Part shown: one piece after another, positions 53,968-63,070 of the stretch | Position numbering within the stretch: position 1 is the stretch's first letter | How the letters are laid out: each line of letters opens with the position of its first letter | IMG/VR virus record: IMGVR_UViG_3300036820_000003 | Span: 62,001-126,000 of that record | Length of the DNA stretch: 64,000 nucleotides | DNA from: a virus | Reading direction: 5' to 3' (one strand) | Made by a program: the position numbers and the translations under genes | Notes under the pieces: model-generated | What the model saw: the letters and a program-made list of their open reading frames with translations, nothing else | Databases searched by the model: none | What the model was told of the DNA's origin: nothing

Positions 53968-56900
53968 ATGACAACTGCGACGATCGTTCAGTCCGTCACA
54001 GGGGCGACGACGACGAACTACGGGATCGGCACGACTGCGATCACGACTCAGTTCGGTAATGCGATCGTCGCCTTCATCGGCTGGAACTGTGTCACACCGG
54101 GGAACTACGTGCCGACTCCGGCGGTGTCGGTGTCGGATAGCGCCGGGAACCTATGGCGACAGGTGGGGATCTCTGCCGGGGGAACTTCCGTCGCGTCGAC
54201 TAGATCGGCCGTGTGGATGACGGTCGGAGCCTCAAGCGTGGACTGGGTGTCGGTGGGGGTGGCAGGTTACACGTCCGCCGCCGCCTGGACGATCACAGAG
54301 ATCTCCGGCCTGGCGCAGATGATCCAGATGGACTACAGCGTCGGGACGAGCGGCACGACTGCGACCGCAAGTCTGACCGGAATCGCGTCCGGTGCTGATA
54401 TCGGGTTCATCGTCATGGGCGTGGGAAACGCCGCCGAGACCTTGTCTTCCGGTCCCTCGGGCTGGACGGCTCTGACCTCGTCCTCTTCCGGATCGGGGAC
54501 CACCGGGACTGTCGTCTTCCCCTACTGGAACCCGGGGGTGACGGCCGGGACCGCGACGCCGGGATTCACCTTGGGAACAGCCGCCCCGTACAGCTACGTG
54601 CTGTCCTGCATCGCGGTGAGCGCGTCGCCCCCCGCGCAGTACACCTTGAACTTCCCTCTTGTGCAGATAGAGACGGCCTTCGGGACGCAGCCCGGGGCGT
54701 ACTCGTCGTCAACGGACTTCACCTACTCAAGTGAGTACGTCAGCTGGACGGACATCAGCACTCGGGTGATCGGGCCGGCGGCGGAAGGACGCGTTTCCTG
54801 CGCCCGAGGTCGCCAGTACGAGCTGCAGCAAGAGGAAGCCGGCACGATGACGGTCTTCCTCAACAACTACGACGGAGCGTTCACCCCGTCGAATCCCGGT
54901 AGCCCATTCTACTCGAACGCGCTGAACGCGAACATGTCGTTCCAGTCGGGGGTGCCCCCCTGGATCACGCACGCGACGTCAGGGACTGCCAACATCACGC
55001 TGAGCCAGAGTTCAACTTACGCCTTCGCATCTGCTTTCGGCGCGTCGGCCACGTACTGCCTGGAGGTGGCAGTCGCGGCGGTGAGCACGACAGCGCCCGG
55101 CACGGAGTCCGAATTCGTTGCAGTCAACCCTAACTACCCGTACACGGCGTCCGCCTGGTTCTACACCGAGTCGCTGAACGTCACCGTCCAGATGACCGTG
55201 AACTGGTACAACTCCAGCCAGGGGCTCATATCCGGTTCCACTGGCAGCTCGACGCTTCTCACACTCGGAGTGTGGACGCAGTGCACGGTGACGGTCGCGT
55301 CGATTCCGTCAGGGGCCGTCTACGCGCGGATCATCCCGCAGGCGGTCGGGGTTTACGCCGGAGGCATCACCTTCTACGTTGCGGAGGCCGCTCTCGCAAC
55401 GGGGAGTTCCGTGGTCTCGACGGGACTCGTCGCACTGGAGACGCCGGTAAGGCTTTCGTGCTGGTGGCAGGGCGTCAAGTTCCCGTTGTGGATGGGATAC
55501 GTAGAACGCTGGCCGCAGATGTGGCCGGATATGCCGCAGTACGGATTCAGTCAGATCACGGCGACGGACGCGCTGTCCATCTGCTCAGCCGGGGCGATGA
55601 ACTCCGCGTTGGCATCAGACGTACTGGTGGACAATCCTTACGCCTATCTGCCGTGCAACGAGCAGTACACCTCGGCAACAGTCGGAGCGACCCCGTCCGA
55701 CCCGACTTTCTTCGCCGGCCAGCCGAACCTGGCCCCGGCGGACGCGAACGGGCTGATTGCGCTGAATAGAGCGAACTCGAATCAGGTGACCGGCACCTAC
55801 GCGGACGGGAACAACCAGCAGTGCAGCACGGGCCTCGCTATGAACTTCTTCGGGGACGACGGAACCGGCATGGGCGCGACCGGCTATTCCGGCGTGGTCC
55901 GGGGGCAGCGCGGTCCCTCTATGATCTACTCCGATCCTGGAATGGCCTCGATCACCAACTCCGCCAACGGATGGACGATGGAGTTCTGGGTCAACTGGAG
56001 CGGATCCGCGAACACCTTCGTCAGTTTCCTCACCGGATACGGCATCCCGTCCGCCTTCTGGACCCCGACTACCCTGAACAACAGCGGGGCTTGCATTAAC
56101 GTCGGACTGAACCCGCTGTTCGCAGGCGGTCTGAGCGTCGTAGTGGACAACACCTCAATCGGCCCTGCTCCTTTCTCTCCATCGAGCAGCCCGCAGCAGA
56201 TTGTCATAGTCTTCAATTCGATCAACTACAGCCTGTATATCAACGGGCAGTACATGCAGACATCCGTGCCGACCACGACTCAGCACAACCTCAGCGCTCT
56301 TGTCCTGGGACCGGGCCGGTACAGCTACGACTGCAACAACGAAGGGTCTCTCTACGAGGGTCAGAATTTCGCAGCCGGCCACCTGGCCGTGTACTCGTAT
56401 CCTTTGTCGCCTTCGCGTATCTTCGCCCATTACCAGACGGGGTCAACCGGCTGGTCGGGACCGACGGCGGCTTACCGATTCGCTCAGATTCTGACGTGGG
56501 CGCAACTGGGACTCAAGCGAGGCGGCTACTACGCCGGGAACGCGACCGGGAATCCCGAGATTACCTCGATGGGACCGGCGTACCAGCTGTCAGGATCATC
56601 GGCCTCGGACGCGATCAACAACACCGCGCAGTCCGAGGGCGGGCAGTACTTCGTCAAGGCGGACGGAACGATCACCTACCTGGAGAGGGTGATCGGATAT
56701 AACCAGACGTCAGTGCTGACCCTCGGGGATAACGCGACCAGCAACTCGGTCCCGCTGAACGGGAATCCGGGGTTCAACGAGCAGCCCGTCCCGTCGATCC
56801 TGCCATGGACCGTGGCGGGAAGCGGAGGCGTTAGTTACAGTTCGGCTCAGACCTACTCCGGATTCGGATCCGGGCTGCTGAGCCCGTCTGGCGGCGGCAG

Positions 56901-57732
56901 CGCGTTCCTGCTCTCTTCGACGGGCGGAATCACAGCGAACGCGGAGTATCTCGGCGGGGCGTGGGTGTACAGCCCCTCGGGATGGGGCAGCGTGCAGATC
57001 AACTTCAACTGGCTGCTCAACGGGGTGAAGATCGGATCCGGTACGCCGAACTACTACTCGGTTGCGGCTGCCTCGTGGACGTTCATAGCGACAGAGCAGT
57101 TCGCAATCGTCGGAGGGACCAACCAGGTTCAGCTGTCAGTCGGGGAGGCCGGAACCCCCGGGACCGCTAACACTCTCTACGTGGCCTACGGGGCGGTGTG
57201 GAACAAGTCGGAGGAGATCCCGTACGCCAAGGAAACCGAATTCGACTACGACAACACCTACCTGTACAATGAGGTGACCGCGACGCAGCAGGCCGGTCCG
57301 AATCAGCTTGTCGAATACGATTACCGATCGATCGCCTCGCAGTCCCAGTACTTCCGACGGAGCGCGCTTTCGTTCCAGTCGAACGTAGTCAGCCCGTATG
57401 ATGTGTCGGATATCACAACCTGGTCGGCAACTCAATTCTCGCAGCCATCACTGCACGTGGCGGTGGTCAAGGTCGACCTGGCGTCTAATCCCGTGATGGC
57501 GTTCACCTCCATCCTGGGCGTTGACATCGGTGATATCGTAAAAGTGAATCGCAGGCCGATCGGCGGCGCGGTTATCTCGGAACTGGGAATCGTGGAGCGG
57601 ATATCGATCGACGTCGGCGCTCAGTCGTTCGTGATGAGCCTGCAGATCAGCCCCTACACTCCGGGGAATGAAGTCCTCTGCGTGGACACGGCGGGTCAGA
57701 ACTTCCCGGTCAACTCGATTCTAGCCTGGTAG
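53968..57732 (+). CDS. Large minor tail protein with LamG-like domain (1254 aa)
   Basis: ATG after ACAGGAGGGGCGGG. N-terminal part: Thr/Ser/Gly-rich beta domains (IVQSVTGATTTNYGIGTTAI). Then a distal-tail-like segment (WTDISTRVIGPAAEGRVSCA, RGRQYELQQEEAGTMTVFLN), a carbohydrate-binding-like region, and a LamG segment (WTMEFWVNWSGSANTFVSF, INYSLYINGQYM). C-terminal residues (VLGVDIGDIVKVNRRPIGG-like) resemble a baseplate hub. It probably contacts the host surface. Confidence 0.75.
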   Translation: MTTATIVQSVTGATTTNYGIGTTAITTQFGNAIVAFIGWNCVTPGNYVPTPAVSVSDSAGNLWRQVGISAGGTSVASTRSAVWMTVGASSVDWVSVGVAGYTSAAAWTITEISGLAQMIQMDYSVGTSGTTATASLTGIASGADIGFIVMGVGNAAETLSSGPSGWTALTSSSSGSGTTGTVVFPYWNPGVTAGTATPGFTLGTAAPYSYVLSCIAVSASPPAQYTLNFPLVQIETAFGTQPGAYSSSTDFTYSSEYVSWTDISTRVIGPAAEGRVSCARGRQYELQQEEAGTMTVFLNNYDGAFTPSNPGSPFYSNALNANMSFQSGVPPWITHATSGTANITLSQSSTYAFASAFGASATYCLEVAVAAVSTTAPGTESEFVAVNPNYPYTASAWFYTESLNVTVQMTVNWYNSSQGLISGSTGSSTLLTLGVWTQCTVTVASIPSGAVYARIIPQAVGVYAGGITFYVAEAALATGSSVVSTGLVALETPVRLSCWWQGVKFPLWMGYVERWPQMWPDMPQYGFSQITATDALSICSAGAMNSALASDVLVDNPYAYLPCNEQYTSATVGATPSDPTFFAGQPNLAPADANGLIALNRANSNQVTGTYADGNNQQCSTGLAMNFFGDDGTGMGATGYSGVVRGQRGPSMIYSDPGMASITNSANGWTMEFWVNWSGSANTFVSFLTGYGIPSAFWTPTTLNNSGACINVGLNPLFAGGLSVVVDNTSIGPAPFSPSSSPQQIVIVFNSINYSLYINGQYMQTSVPTTTQHNLSALVLGPGRYSYDCNNEGSLYEGQNFAAGHLAVYSYPLSPSRIFAHYQTGSTGWSGPTAAYRFAQILTWAQLGLKRGGYYAGNATGNPEITSMGPAYQLSGSSASDAINNTAQSEGGQYFVKADGTITYLERVIGYNQTSVLTLGDNATSNSVPLNGNPGFNEQPVPSILPWTVAGSGGVSYSSAQTYSGFGSGLLSPSGGGSAFLLSSTGGITANAEYLGGAWVYSPSGWGSVQINFNWLLNGVKIGSGTPNYYSVAAASWTFIATEQFAIVGGTNQVQLSVGEAGTPGTANTLYVAYGAVWNKSEEIPYAKETEFDYDNTYLYNEVTATQQAGPNQLVEYDYRSIASQSQYFRRSALSFQSNVVSPYDVSDITTWSATQFSQPSLHVAVVKVDLASNPVMAFTSILGVDIGDIVKVNRRPIGGAVISELGIVERISIDVGAQSFVMSLQISPYTPGNEVLCVDTAGQNFPVNSILAW

Positions 57733-57748
57733 GGGGAGGGGGGAGGGA

Positions 57749-59572
57749 GTGCCTGTACAGCCTTCGAATTTCTTCTCCGGGCCATTGTCACCGCAGCAGC
57801 TCAATTACAACCTTTACAGCTTCGACGGCAACAACTTCGACGCGACCGGGATTTTGTTCCACTCGCATCGACCTCTGATGGCCGAGACCCTCATCGCCTC
57901 GGGCACGGCCTACACGCAGCTGTCGACTAACCCCGTGGACGTCGCCGGGGCGACCGGCTACACCGTGGTGGACACTTCGGCGTTGTTCGGCGTAGGGGCG
58001 GATCTGCCGGGAACCTATGCCTTCTACCATTTCCAGAATTACGTGTCCGCCTCGGCCGGGACGGCCGGGGGGTACGGAGGGCAGTGGCTGACGTGGGGAT
58101 TCCCTCTGCTAGGGGCCGTCGTGACGCCTCCCGGAGGAGTCGGGGCCGGGATGTACGTCAACAGCAGTTTCAACACGATGGGAGTGTTCCAGTACGGGGA
58201 CACTGCGCACGACAACGGCCCCTGGTACCTGGATCTCATTAACCCTGGCTGGGGATCGGTCAACACCTGGAAGCCGGGATTCTGGTGGCTGACCGCCAGC
58301 AACCCGGTGATGCAGGTGCAGACGAACGACAGTTCCGGTCTGACGACCCGACAGGGCTGGCTGTGGATGGCCGTCAACGAGCTTAACGGGGGCGTGGTCG
58401 GCTCCGTCCCGACTCCGCAGCTCTCGTGGCAGACTGTGACCTCGTCGGCCCTGAACTCCTCGGTCGGAAGCGTGCTGACCTTCCTCAACAACCCGCCCAC
58501 GCTGCGAGTTTCCACGACGACAGGACAGGTCGTACCGACTGCGACTCCCACGATTCTCCAGTTCACCGGGACTCCCACTCAGGATAACTACGCAGGATGG
58601 TCCACGTCTGCGAGCAACTACACCGCTCAGCTTCCGGGTTTGTACCTGTTCTGCCCGACTACGGTGTGGGGGACCGTCAGCTCATCAGGAGTCCGGTACA
58701 GCGGGCTTCAGGTGGCGGCCGGAGGAACGACCATCAGCCATCAAGGTCCGGCCTATGCCGCGACGCCGGTCGGACCGGGAGTCTCGGGAGTCGGGATGAC
58801 CGGAACCTCGGTCGTGCGAATTCTGAATCTCAACGTCGGAGACAAGGTCGCGTTCTACGGGGTTCAGAACAGCGGGGGGAACATGCCGCTGTACACCGGA
58901 CAGGCGAGCCGGGGGATCGGCTGCTACATGAACCCGATCGCGCCATCCGGATCCGTTTTCACCTACGGCTACCCGAACACGGGCTTCCGCTTCCAGGCGG
59001 GGCTGCTATCGGGGACGGCGCTGCTGGCGGCTCTCAACACCCATCTTGGGACTGACTTGCAGTTCCTGATGAACAAGCCGTACTTCACAGGGTACCAGTC
59101 CACCGCCCAGGCGAATCTCGGGACGACCGGCACGTTCAACAAAGTGACGATCGACACGCTGGGAGCCTTGCCACGCGGCGGGAACGGCGACAACTACGGC
59201 GGCTGGTCGACAGGAAACAACTGGTACGCGTCGCAGCTGGCGGGCTGGTATCTGGTGATCGCCGACTTGTACGCAACTCCGCCAGCGTCCGGGACGCTAG
59301 GGACGATCACCGGAGGGATCTTCGTCTCATCCAGCGGGAGCGTGTCCCCGATCAACACTCCCGATCAGTTCCAGAAGGTGCACTATCCGGTTGCGACGGG
59401 CGGTCCCCCGCCCGGAGTGACCTGCATCGGAGCTTACTACCTGCTCCCAGGCGAGACCGTTTACCCGGCGATCGCGTTCCAGGGGTGGGGGGCGTCGGCC
59501 GGAACGTACGTGAGCACAAGCACCGCGACAACTGTGCACAGTCAGTTCAGCTGCTTCTGGGTGGCGGAGTGA
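57749..59572 (+). CDS. Minor tail/fibre-type protein (607 aa)
   Basis: GTG after GGGGGAGGGA. Two similar C1q/TNF-like beta segments: PTILQFTGTPTQDNYAGWST ... YTAQLPGLYLFCPTTVWGTV and the later GTFNKVTIDTLGALPRGGNG ... YASQLAGWYLVIADLYATPP. The repeat of a jelly-roll-like unit suggests a trimeric receptor-binding tip. Last gene of the tail module. Confidence 0.7.
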   Translation: MPVQPSNFFSGPLSPQQLNYNLYSFDGNNFDATGILFHSHRPLMAETLIASGTAYTQLSTNPVDVAGATGYTVVDTSALFGVGADLPGTYAFYHFQNYVSASAGTAGGYGGQWLTWGFPLLGAVVTPPGGVGAGMYVNSSFNTMGVFQYGDTAHDNGPWYLDLINPGWGSVNTWKPGFWWLTASNPVMQVQTNDSSGLTTRQGWLWMAVNELNGGVVGSVPTPQLSWQTVTSSALNSSVGSVLTFLNNPPTLRVSTTTGQVVPTATPTILQFTGTPTQDNYAGWSTSASNYTAQLPGLYLFCPTTVWGTVSSSGVRYSGLQVAAGGTTISHQGPAYAATPVGPGVSGVGMTGTSVVRILNLNVGDKVAFYGVQNSGGNMPLYTGQASRGIGCYMNPIAPSGSVFTYGYPNTGFRFQAGLLSGTALLAALNTHLGTDLQFLMNKPYFTGYQSTAQANLGTTGTFNKVTIDTLGALPRGGNGDNYGGWSTGNNWYASQLAGWYLVIADLYATPPASGTLGTITGGIFVSSSGSVSPINTPDQFQKVHYPVATGGPPPGVTCIGAYYLLPGETVYPAIAFQGWGASAGTYVSTSTATTVHSQFSCFWVAE

Positions 59573-59581
59573 GGTGATCAA

Positions 59582-59899
59582 ATGAGCCAGGTGAATCTTG
59601 ACGACGGATATGTGCGAGTCAGCCGGGGAACTCGTCGCTGGGCGATGCTGCTTCTTATCCTCGTGCTGGTGATGGGGGCTGCGGCAGTGCTATCCAGCTA
59701 CATCGAGTGGAATCATTACATCAGCACGCAGCGAGCGCAGGGGGCGGCAATCGACGCCCGTCTCTGCGCGACTCTTGACAAGCTCGCGTCTCTGAAGCCT
59801 CCTTCGGGGAGCGCCGCGGACAACCCGTCCCGAGCGTACGAGCAGAAGCTCTCGGAGACCCTCGCGCAGCTGCGACCTGACATCGGGTGCGGGAAATGA
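59582..59899 (+). CDS. Membrane protein, lysis-cassette type (105 aa)
   Basis: ATG after GAGGTGATCAA. One transmembrane helix near 22-42 (RWAMLLLILVLVMGAAAVLS), then an extracytoplasmic-like helical domain ending ...RPDIGCGK. Stop overlaps the next start (ATGA). Position and topology fit a holin partner or spanin-like factor. Confidence 0.65.
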   Translation: MSQVNLDDGYVRVSRGTRRWAMLLLILVLVMGAAAVLSSYIEWNHYISTQRAQGAAIDARLCATLDKLASLKPPSGSAADNPSRAYEQKLSETLAQLRPDIGCGK

Positions 59900-60240
59900 A
59901 CCCGGCTTGGGTGTCGGCCGTGGTCGCGCTGTCGGTCGCCATCGCAGCGCTTCTGATCTGGCTGACACGCATCCTGTGGCGAGTGTACCAGAAAATGGAC
60001 TCGTTTCTCGAGGACTGGAACGGCAGTCCCGCAACTCCGGGTCATCCGGCCCGGCCCGGCGTGATGGAGCGGCTGGTGGACCTGGAGACAACCACATGCA
60101 GTTACCGGGATCGATTCGACAGCCAGGATCACGAGCTTGCCGCCATCAAATCCGAGGTGACCTACAACTCCGGGCACAGTCTCAAGGATACGGTGCGCGC
60201 CATCAAATTGCTAGTCGATAAGATCGGCCCGACTAACTAG
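59896..60240 (+). CDS. Holin-like membrane protein (114 aa)
   Basis: ATG at 59896, coupled to the previous stop. N-terminal transmembrane helix (VSAVVALSVAIAALLIWLTR), then a charged coiled coil (RLVDLETTTCSYRDRFDSQD). It resembles the DUF2746-type proteins found beside actinophage lysins and thought to help form holes. Confidence 0.65.
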   Translation: MNPAWVSAVVALSVAIAALLIWLTRILWRVYQKMDSFLEDWNGSPATPGHPARPGVMERLVDLETTTCSYRDRFDSQDHELAAIKSEVTYNSGHSLKDTVRAIKLLVDKIGPTN

Positions 60241-60248
60241 GAGAGGAT

Positions 60249-60743
60249 ATGACGGAGACCGAGCCAGCGCCCGCGCCCGTCCCGCGTCACCCGCACTTCG
60301 GGTTCAGTCACGGGCTGGCGGTCCACAAGCACACAATCGATCACATGCCGATCGGAACGGCTTACCAGCGGTTCAACAAGAGATGCGCACTATGGATAAC
60401 GAAAAACGTCGGGAGCATGACCGCGTTCTGGCTTTTCACTGTGCTCAGCGCGTTCGTGGCACCGTCGTGCCTGTTCGCGGCGGGGTACATTCACTGGCAC
60501 GTGTTCATCACGTCTTTCGGATTCGAGCTCCTCGCGACGCTGATTCTCTCAACCTGGCTGGAACTCGCCCTGATGCCCGCGATCATGGTGGGAACCAACC
60601 TCGCCGCCGCAGCCTCGGATGCTCGAGCCGCGAAGCAGTTCGAAGACCTCGAGCAGGTAAAAGACTGGCTGGACACCCGCACCGAAGGTGGTCTGAAAGA
60701 GGTGCTTGACCAGATTGCCCTCATCAACTCGAAGTTGAGTTAG
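60249..60743 (+). CDS. DUF1003-like two-helix membrane protein (164 aa)
   Basis: ATG after AGGAGAGGAT. Two hydrophobic segments (MTAFWLFTVLSAFVAPSCLF and FGFELLATLILSTWLELALM) followed by the DUF1003-like phrase PAIMVGTNLAAAASDARAAK and a coiled tail. Such proteins occur as holin-like or membrane proteins in actinophages. The gene ends 4 bp into the opposite heptose kinase gene. Confidence 0.7.
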   Translation: MTETEPAPAPVPRHPHFGFSHGLAVHKHTIDHMPIGTAYQRFNKRCALWITKNVGSMTAFWLFTVLSAFVAPSCLFAAGYIHWHVFITSFGFELLATLILSTWLELALMPAIMVGTNLAAAASDARAAKQFEDLEQVKDWLDTRTEGGLKEVLDQIALINSKLS

Positions 60744-61729
60744 TACCAGATCTCGTGCTCGATGTTGAGGATGACGCGAGTCCCCTGAGGATCGATCTTG
60801 ATCGGCATCTCCCTCATGTCGCTGAGTGCCGCTCGAATAGCCTTATGACGTTCTTGCGGTGCCAGGACGAGCAGGAATCCGCCGCCGCCTGCTCCGGTGA
60901 TCTTCGCTCCCGACGCTCCGGCTCCGAGAGACCGGGAAATCCAGTTGTCGATCTGCGAGCTGGAGATACTCGAAGCGAGGTTTCGCTTGATCTCCCAGCT
61001 CCCTCGAACCGAGTTGCCGACTGCCTCAACGCGACCGGCTAGCAGCTGCCTGGTTCCAAAATACGCGAGTCCTCGCAGGTCCTTGAGCTTTTCTACAGTT
61101 GAATCTATGTTCGATTTCTGTTCGGCTAGAATGGGATCCGCACTCCGGGTGATCCCGGTGTAGAAGAGAAGCATCTGACGTTGCAGTTCCCTGCGATCCC
61201 AGTACGGGAAGATAACATTGTTAAAGGACACTCCCTCATTCGAGAAATTCAGGCTTCGGATGCCGCCAAGCGCCGTGATGTACTGATCCTGGCGTCCGAT
61301 GGGCTTGCCGCATCGATCGATCTCTATCTCGCACGCCATGGATGCGAGATCCTCGACCGGAACTTGCCGACCCTTGTAGGAGTACAGCGCGTTCAGCAGT
61401 CCGACGGTGACGGCTGAAGACGAGCCGAGCCCGGTGCCGGACGCCGGGATGTCCGCCAGGGTGGTGATCTCGATACCGGAGGTGACCCCCGTCATGAGCA
61501 TCGCCTCGCGGATGAGATCGTGCTGGATGTCCTCCACTCGGGAGACGACTTCGCGCGTGGTGTAGTTGAGGTGAATGTTGGAGTCGAAACGCTGATTGAC
61601 TATGACGTACACGTATTTGTCGATCGCTACGCTGAGCGTCCGTCCGCCGCCGTGCTTGAGATAGAAGTCCGGCAGGTCGGTACCGCCGCCGAGAAGTCCG
61701 ACGCGAAGAGGAGTCTGGGTGATGATCAT
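60740..61729 (-). CDS. hddA: D-glycero-D-manno-heptose 7-phosphate kinase-like (GHMP family)
   Basis: 329 aa; ATG at 61729 overlaps the transferase stop (ATGA). GHMP kinase motifs: TPLRVGLLGGGTDLPDFYLK near the N-terminus, the phosphate loop ASGTGLGSSSAVTVGLLNAL, and GAKITGAGGGGFLLVL. The GGTD.P.F pattern is typical of the sugar 1-kinases HddA and related. It would phosphorylate heptose 7-phosphate at C1. Third gene of the heptose operon. Confidence 0.85.
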   Translation of the reverse strand: MIITQTPLRVGLLGGGTDLPDFYLKHGGGRTLSVAIDKYVYVIVNQRFDSNIHLNYTTREVVSRVEDIQHDLIREAMLMTGVTSGIEITTLADIPASGTGLGSSSAVTVGLLNALYSYKGRQVPVEDLASMACEIEIDRCGKPIGRQDQYITALGGIRSLNFSNEGVSFNNVIFPYWDRRELQRQMLLFYTGITRSADPILAEQKSNIDSTVEKLKDLRGLAYFGTRQLLAGRVEAVGNSVRGSWEIKRNLASSISSSQIDNWISRSLGAGASGAKITGAGGGGFLLVLAPQERHKAIRAALSDMREMPIKIDPQGTRVILNIEHEIWY

Positions 61730-62415
61730 CTCGGGGAGTGCTCCTTCCATTCCAGTAGTGCTCTATAGTACCCCTCGAACGTGCCGACGTCCCGGAAATA
61801 GGATTCGATTGGAACGACACGGGCGCGGTTAACGAGTCGGGGAAGCAGATCGTGCCCGATGTCTACGGGCCGGCCGGAGGGAATTTCCTCGAGGATCGCC
61901 GGACCGAACGCGTAGATCCCGGAATTGGACAAGTCCGACATGGGACGCTCGGGCCGTTCAACGTAGGACGTGAGGGTGCGATCAGGGCCTACCTGCATGC
62001 TCCCCCTACGGGACTGGTGGGACACGAGCGTCGCGATCGGGGAGTGCTCGCGATGATCCTGGATAAGGGTTCGCAGGCTGAAGCTGGTCAGCCCGTCCGA
62101 ATTGACGGCGAGGAAGAAATCTTCATCCTTGATGAAGTTCCCGTGCGCGAGGATAGTTCCCGCGCTGCCGAGGAGATCGGTCTCGTGCATGAGGTGAACC
62201 TGGGGCGGGGCTGCCCGTCTTTCGATTCGATCCTGCACGAGCAGCGCGTGGTGATGGGTGTTGACAAGGACCTCGTCCACCCCGGCGGCGTAGAGATTGT
62301 CCAGCCAGCGGTCTAGCATCGTACGGCCAGCGACGCTGATGAGGCACTTGGGAGTCGCGTCCGTCAGAGGTCGCAGCCGGGATCCTGTCCCGGCTGCGAA
62401 CAGGAAGGCCTTCAG
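61726..62415 (-). CDS. hddC: Sugar-1-phosphate nucleotidyltransferase, HddC-like, CTG start
   Basis: 229 aa if translation starts at CTG 62415, which overlaps the gmhA stop (CTGA) and follows TGAGGCGATCTT. Only this start includes the essential nucleotide-binding signature FLFAAGTGSRLRPLTDATPK; the first ATG, 32 codons later, would remove it, and a stop codon lies four codons upstream. Then DEVLVNTHHHA, LGSAGTILAHG, FFLAVNSDGL and YFRDVGTFEGYYRAL follow the family pattern. It should make the NDP-heptose (GDP in known HddC). A cytosolic enzyme in the same operon as the isomerase and kinase. Confidence 0.82.
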   Translation of the reverse strand: MKAFLFAAGTGSRLRPLTDATPKCLISVAGRTMLDRWLDNLYAAGVDEVLVNTHHHALLVQDRIERRAAPPQVHLMHETDLLGSAGTILAHGNFIKDEDFFLAVNSDGLTSFSLRTLIQDHREHSPIATLVSHQSRRGSMQVGPDRTLTSYVERPERPMSDLSNSGIYAFGPAILEEIPSGRPVDIGHDLLPRLVNRARVVPIESYFRDVGTFEGYYRALLEWKEHSPR

Positions 62416-63035
62416 AAGATCGCCTCAGATATATCGACATCGCCGAAATTCGACTGCCGGATGAACTGAGCGAGCGAATGCGCGATAGACTGGTGCACAT
62501 CCTCGACTACGCCGTAGTTATCGCAGTCCACGTGAATCGAAAGCTCCGCGAGCCTAGCCGCGTCGCCGCCGGTGAATCCGGTGAGGGCTATGGTGGGCAT
62601 ACCGTAGCTCCTCGCCCAGCTGAGCGCGCTAGCGATATTCTGGGATCGGCCAGATGAAGAGATCGCGATCAGCACGTCGTCAGGAGTCGCCTGGGACGTC
62701 AGCTGATACGAGAAGATATAATCGTACCCGACATCGTTGGCGATAGCAGTGATAAGCTCGGTGTTCACACTGAGACTAGTGACGCGGGGGAGCAACCCGG
62801 TGTCGTCGCGGGTGCCTTTGGCGTGATCGCACGTGAAGTGGTTGGCGATGGAGGCCGAGCCTCCGTTGCCGCAGGTGAAAACCCGGGAGCCCTCGCTGTA
62901 GGCCTGGAGCAGGATGCCCGCCGCGCGCTTCAGGGTCGCGATATTGACGGACTTCCAGGCGCGCTGGAGTTCCTCGTGGTAGTCTGCGAAGTACAGGCCC
63001 GCGTGTCCGTACGAACGCTGGGGGAAGCTGCTCAT
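62412..63035 (-). CDS. gmhA: Phosphoheptose isomerase-like SIS protein
   Basis: 207 aa, leaderless ATG. SIS domain with VFTCGNGGSASIANHFTCDH, SLSVNTELITAIANDVGYDY, and DDVLIAISSSGRSQNIASAL followed by a C-terminal helix (VEDVHQSIAHSLAQFI). This is the GmhA pattern: conversion of sedoheptulose 7-phosphate to heptose 7-phosphate. It begins the three-gene operon gmhA-hddC-hddA. The bisphosphate phosphatase step (GmhB) is not needed in the GDP route if the kinase makes the 1,7-bisphosphate and a phosphatase is supplied; none is seen here. Confidence 0.85.
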   Translation of the reverse strand: MSSFPQRSYGHAGLYFADYHEELQRAWKSVNIATLKRAAGILLQAYSEGSRVFTCGNGGSASIANHFTCDHAKGTRDDTGLLPRVTSLSVNTELITAIANDVGYDYIFSYQLTSQATPDDVLIAISSSGRSQNIASALSWARSYGMPTIALTGFTGGDAARLAELSIHVDCDNYGVVEDVHQSIAHSLAQFIRQSNFGDVDISEAIF

Positions 63036-63041
63036 AAGGGA

Positions 63042-63070
63042 AGTCTAGCAGGGCGGGAGGGGACGCGCAA
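63042..63070 (-). promoter_or_regulatory. Leaderless promoter of the heptose operon
   Basis: On the minus strand TTGCGC (63070-63065), 17 bp, TAGACT (63047-63042), 6 nt, ATG at 63035. Its -35 overlaps the start codon region of the opposite lysin gene, so the two transcripts may interfere. Confidence 0.75.
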
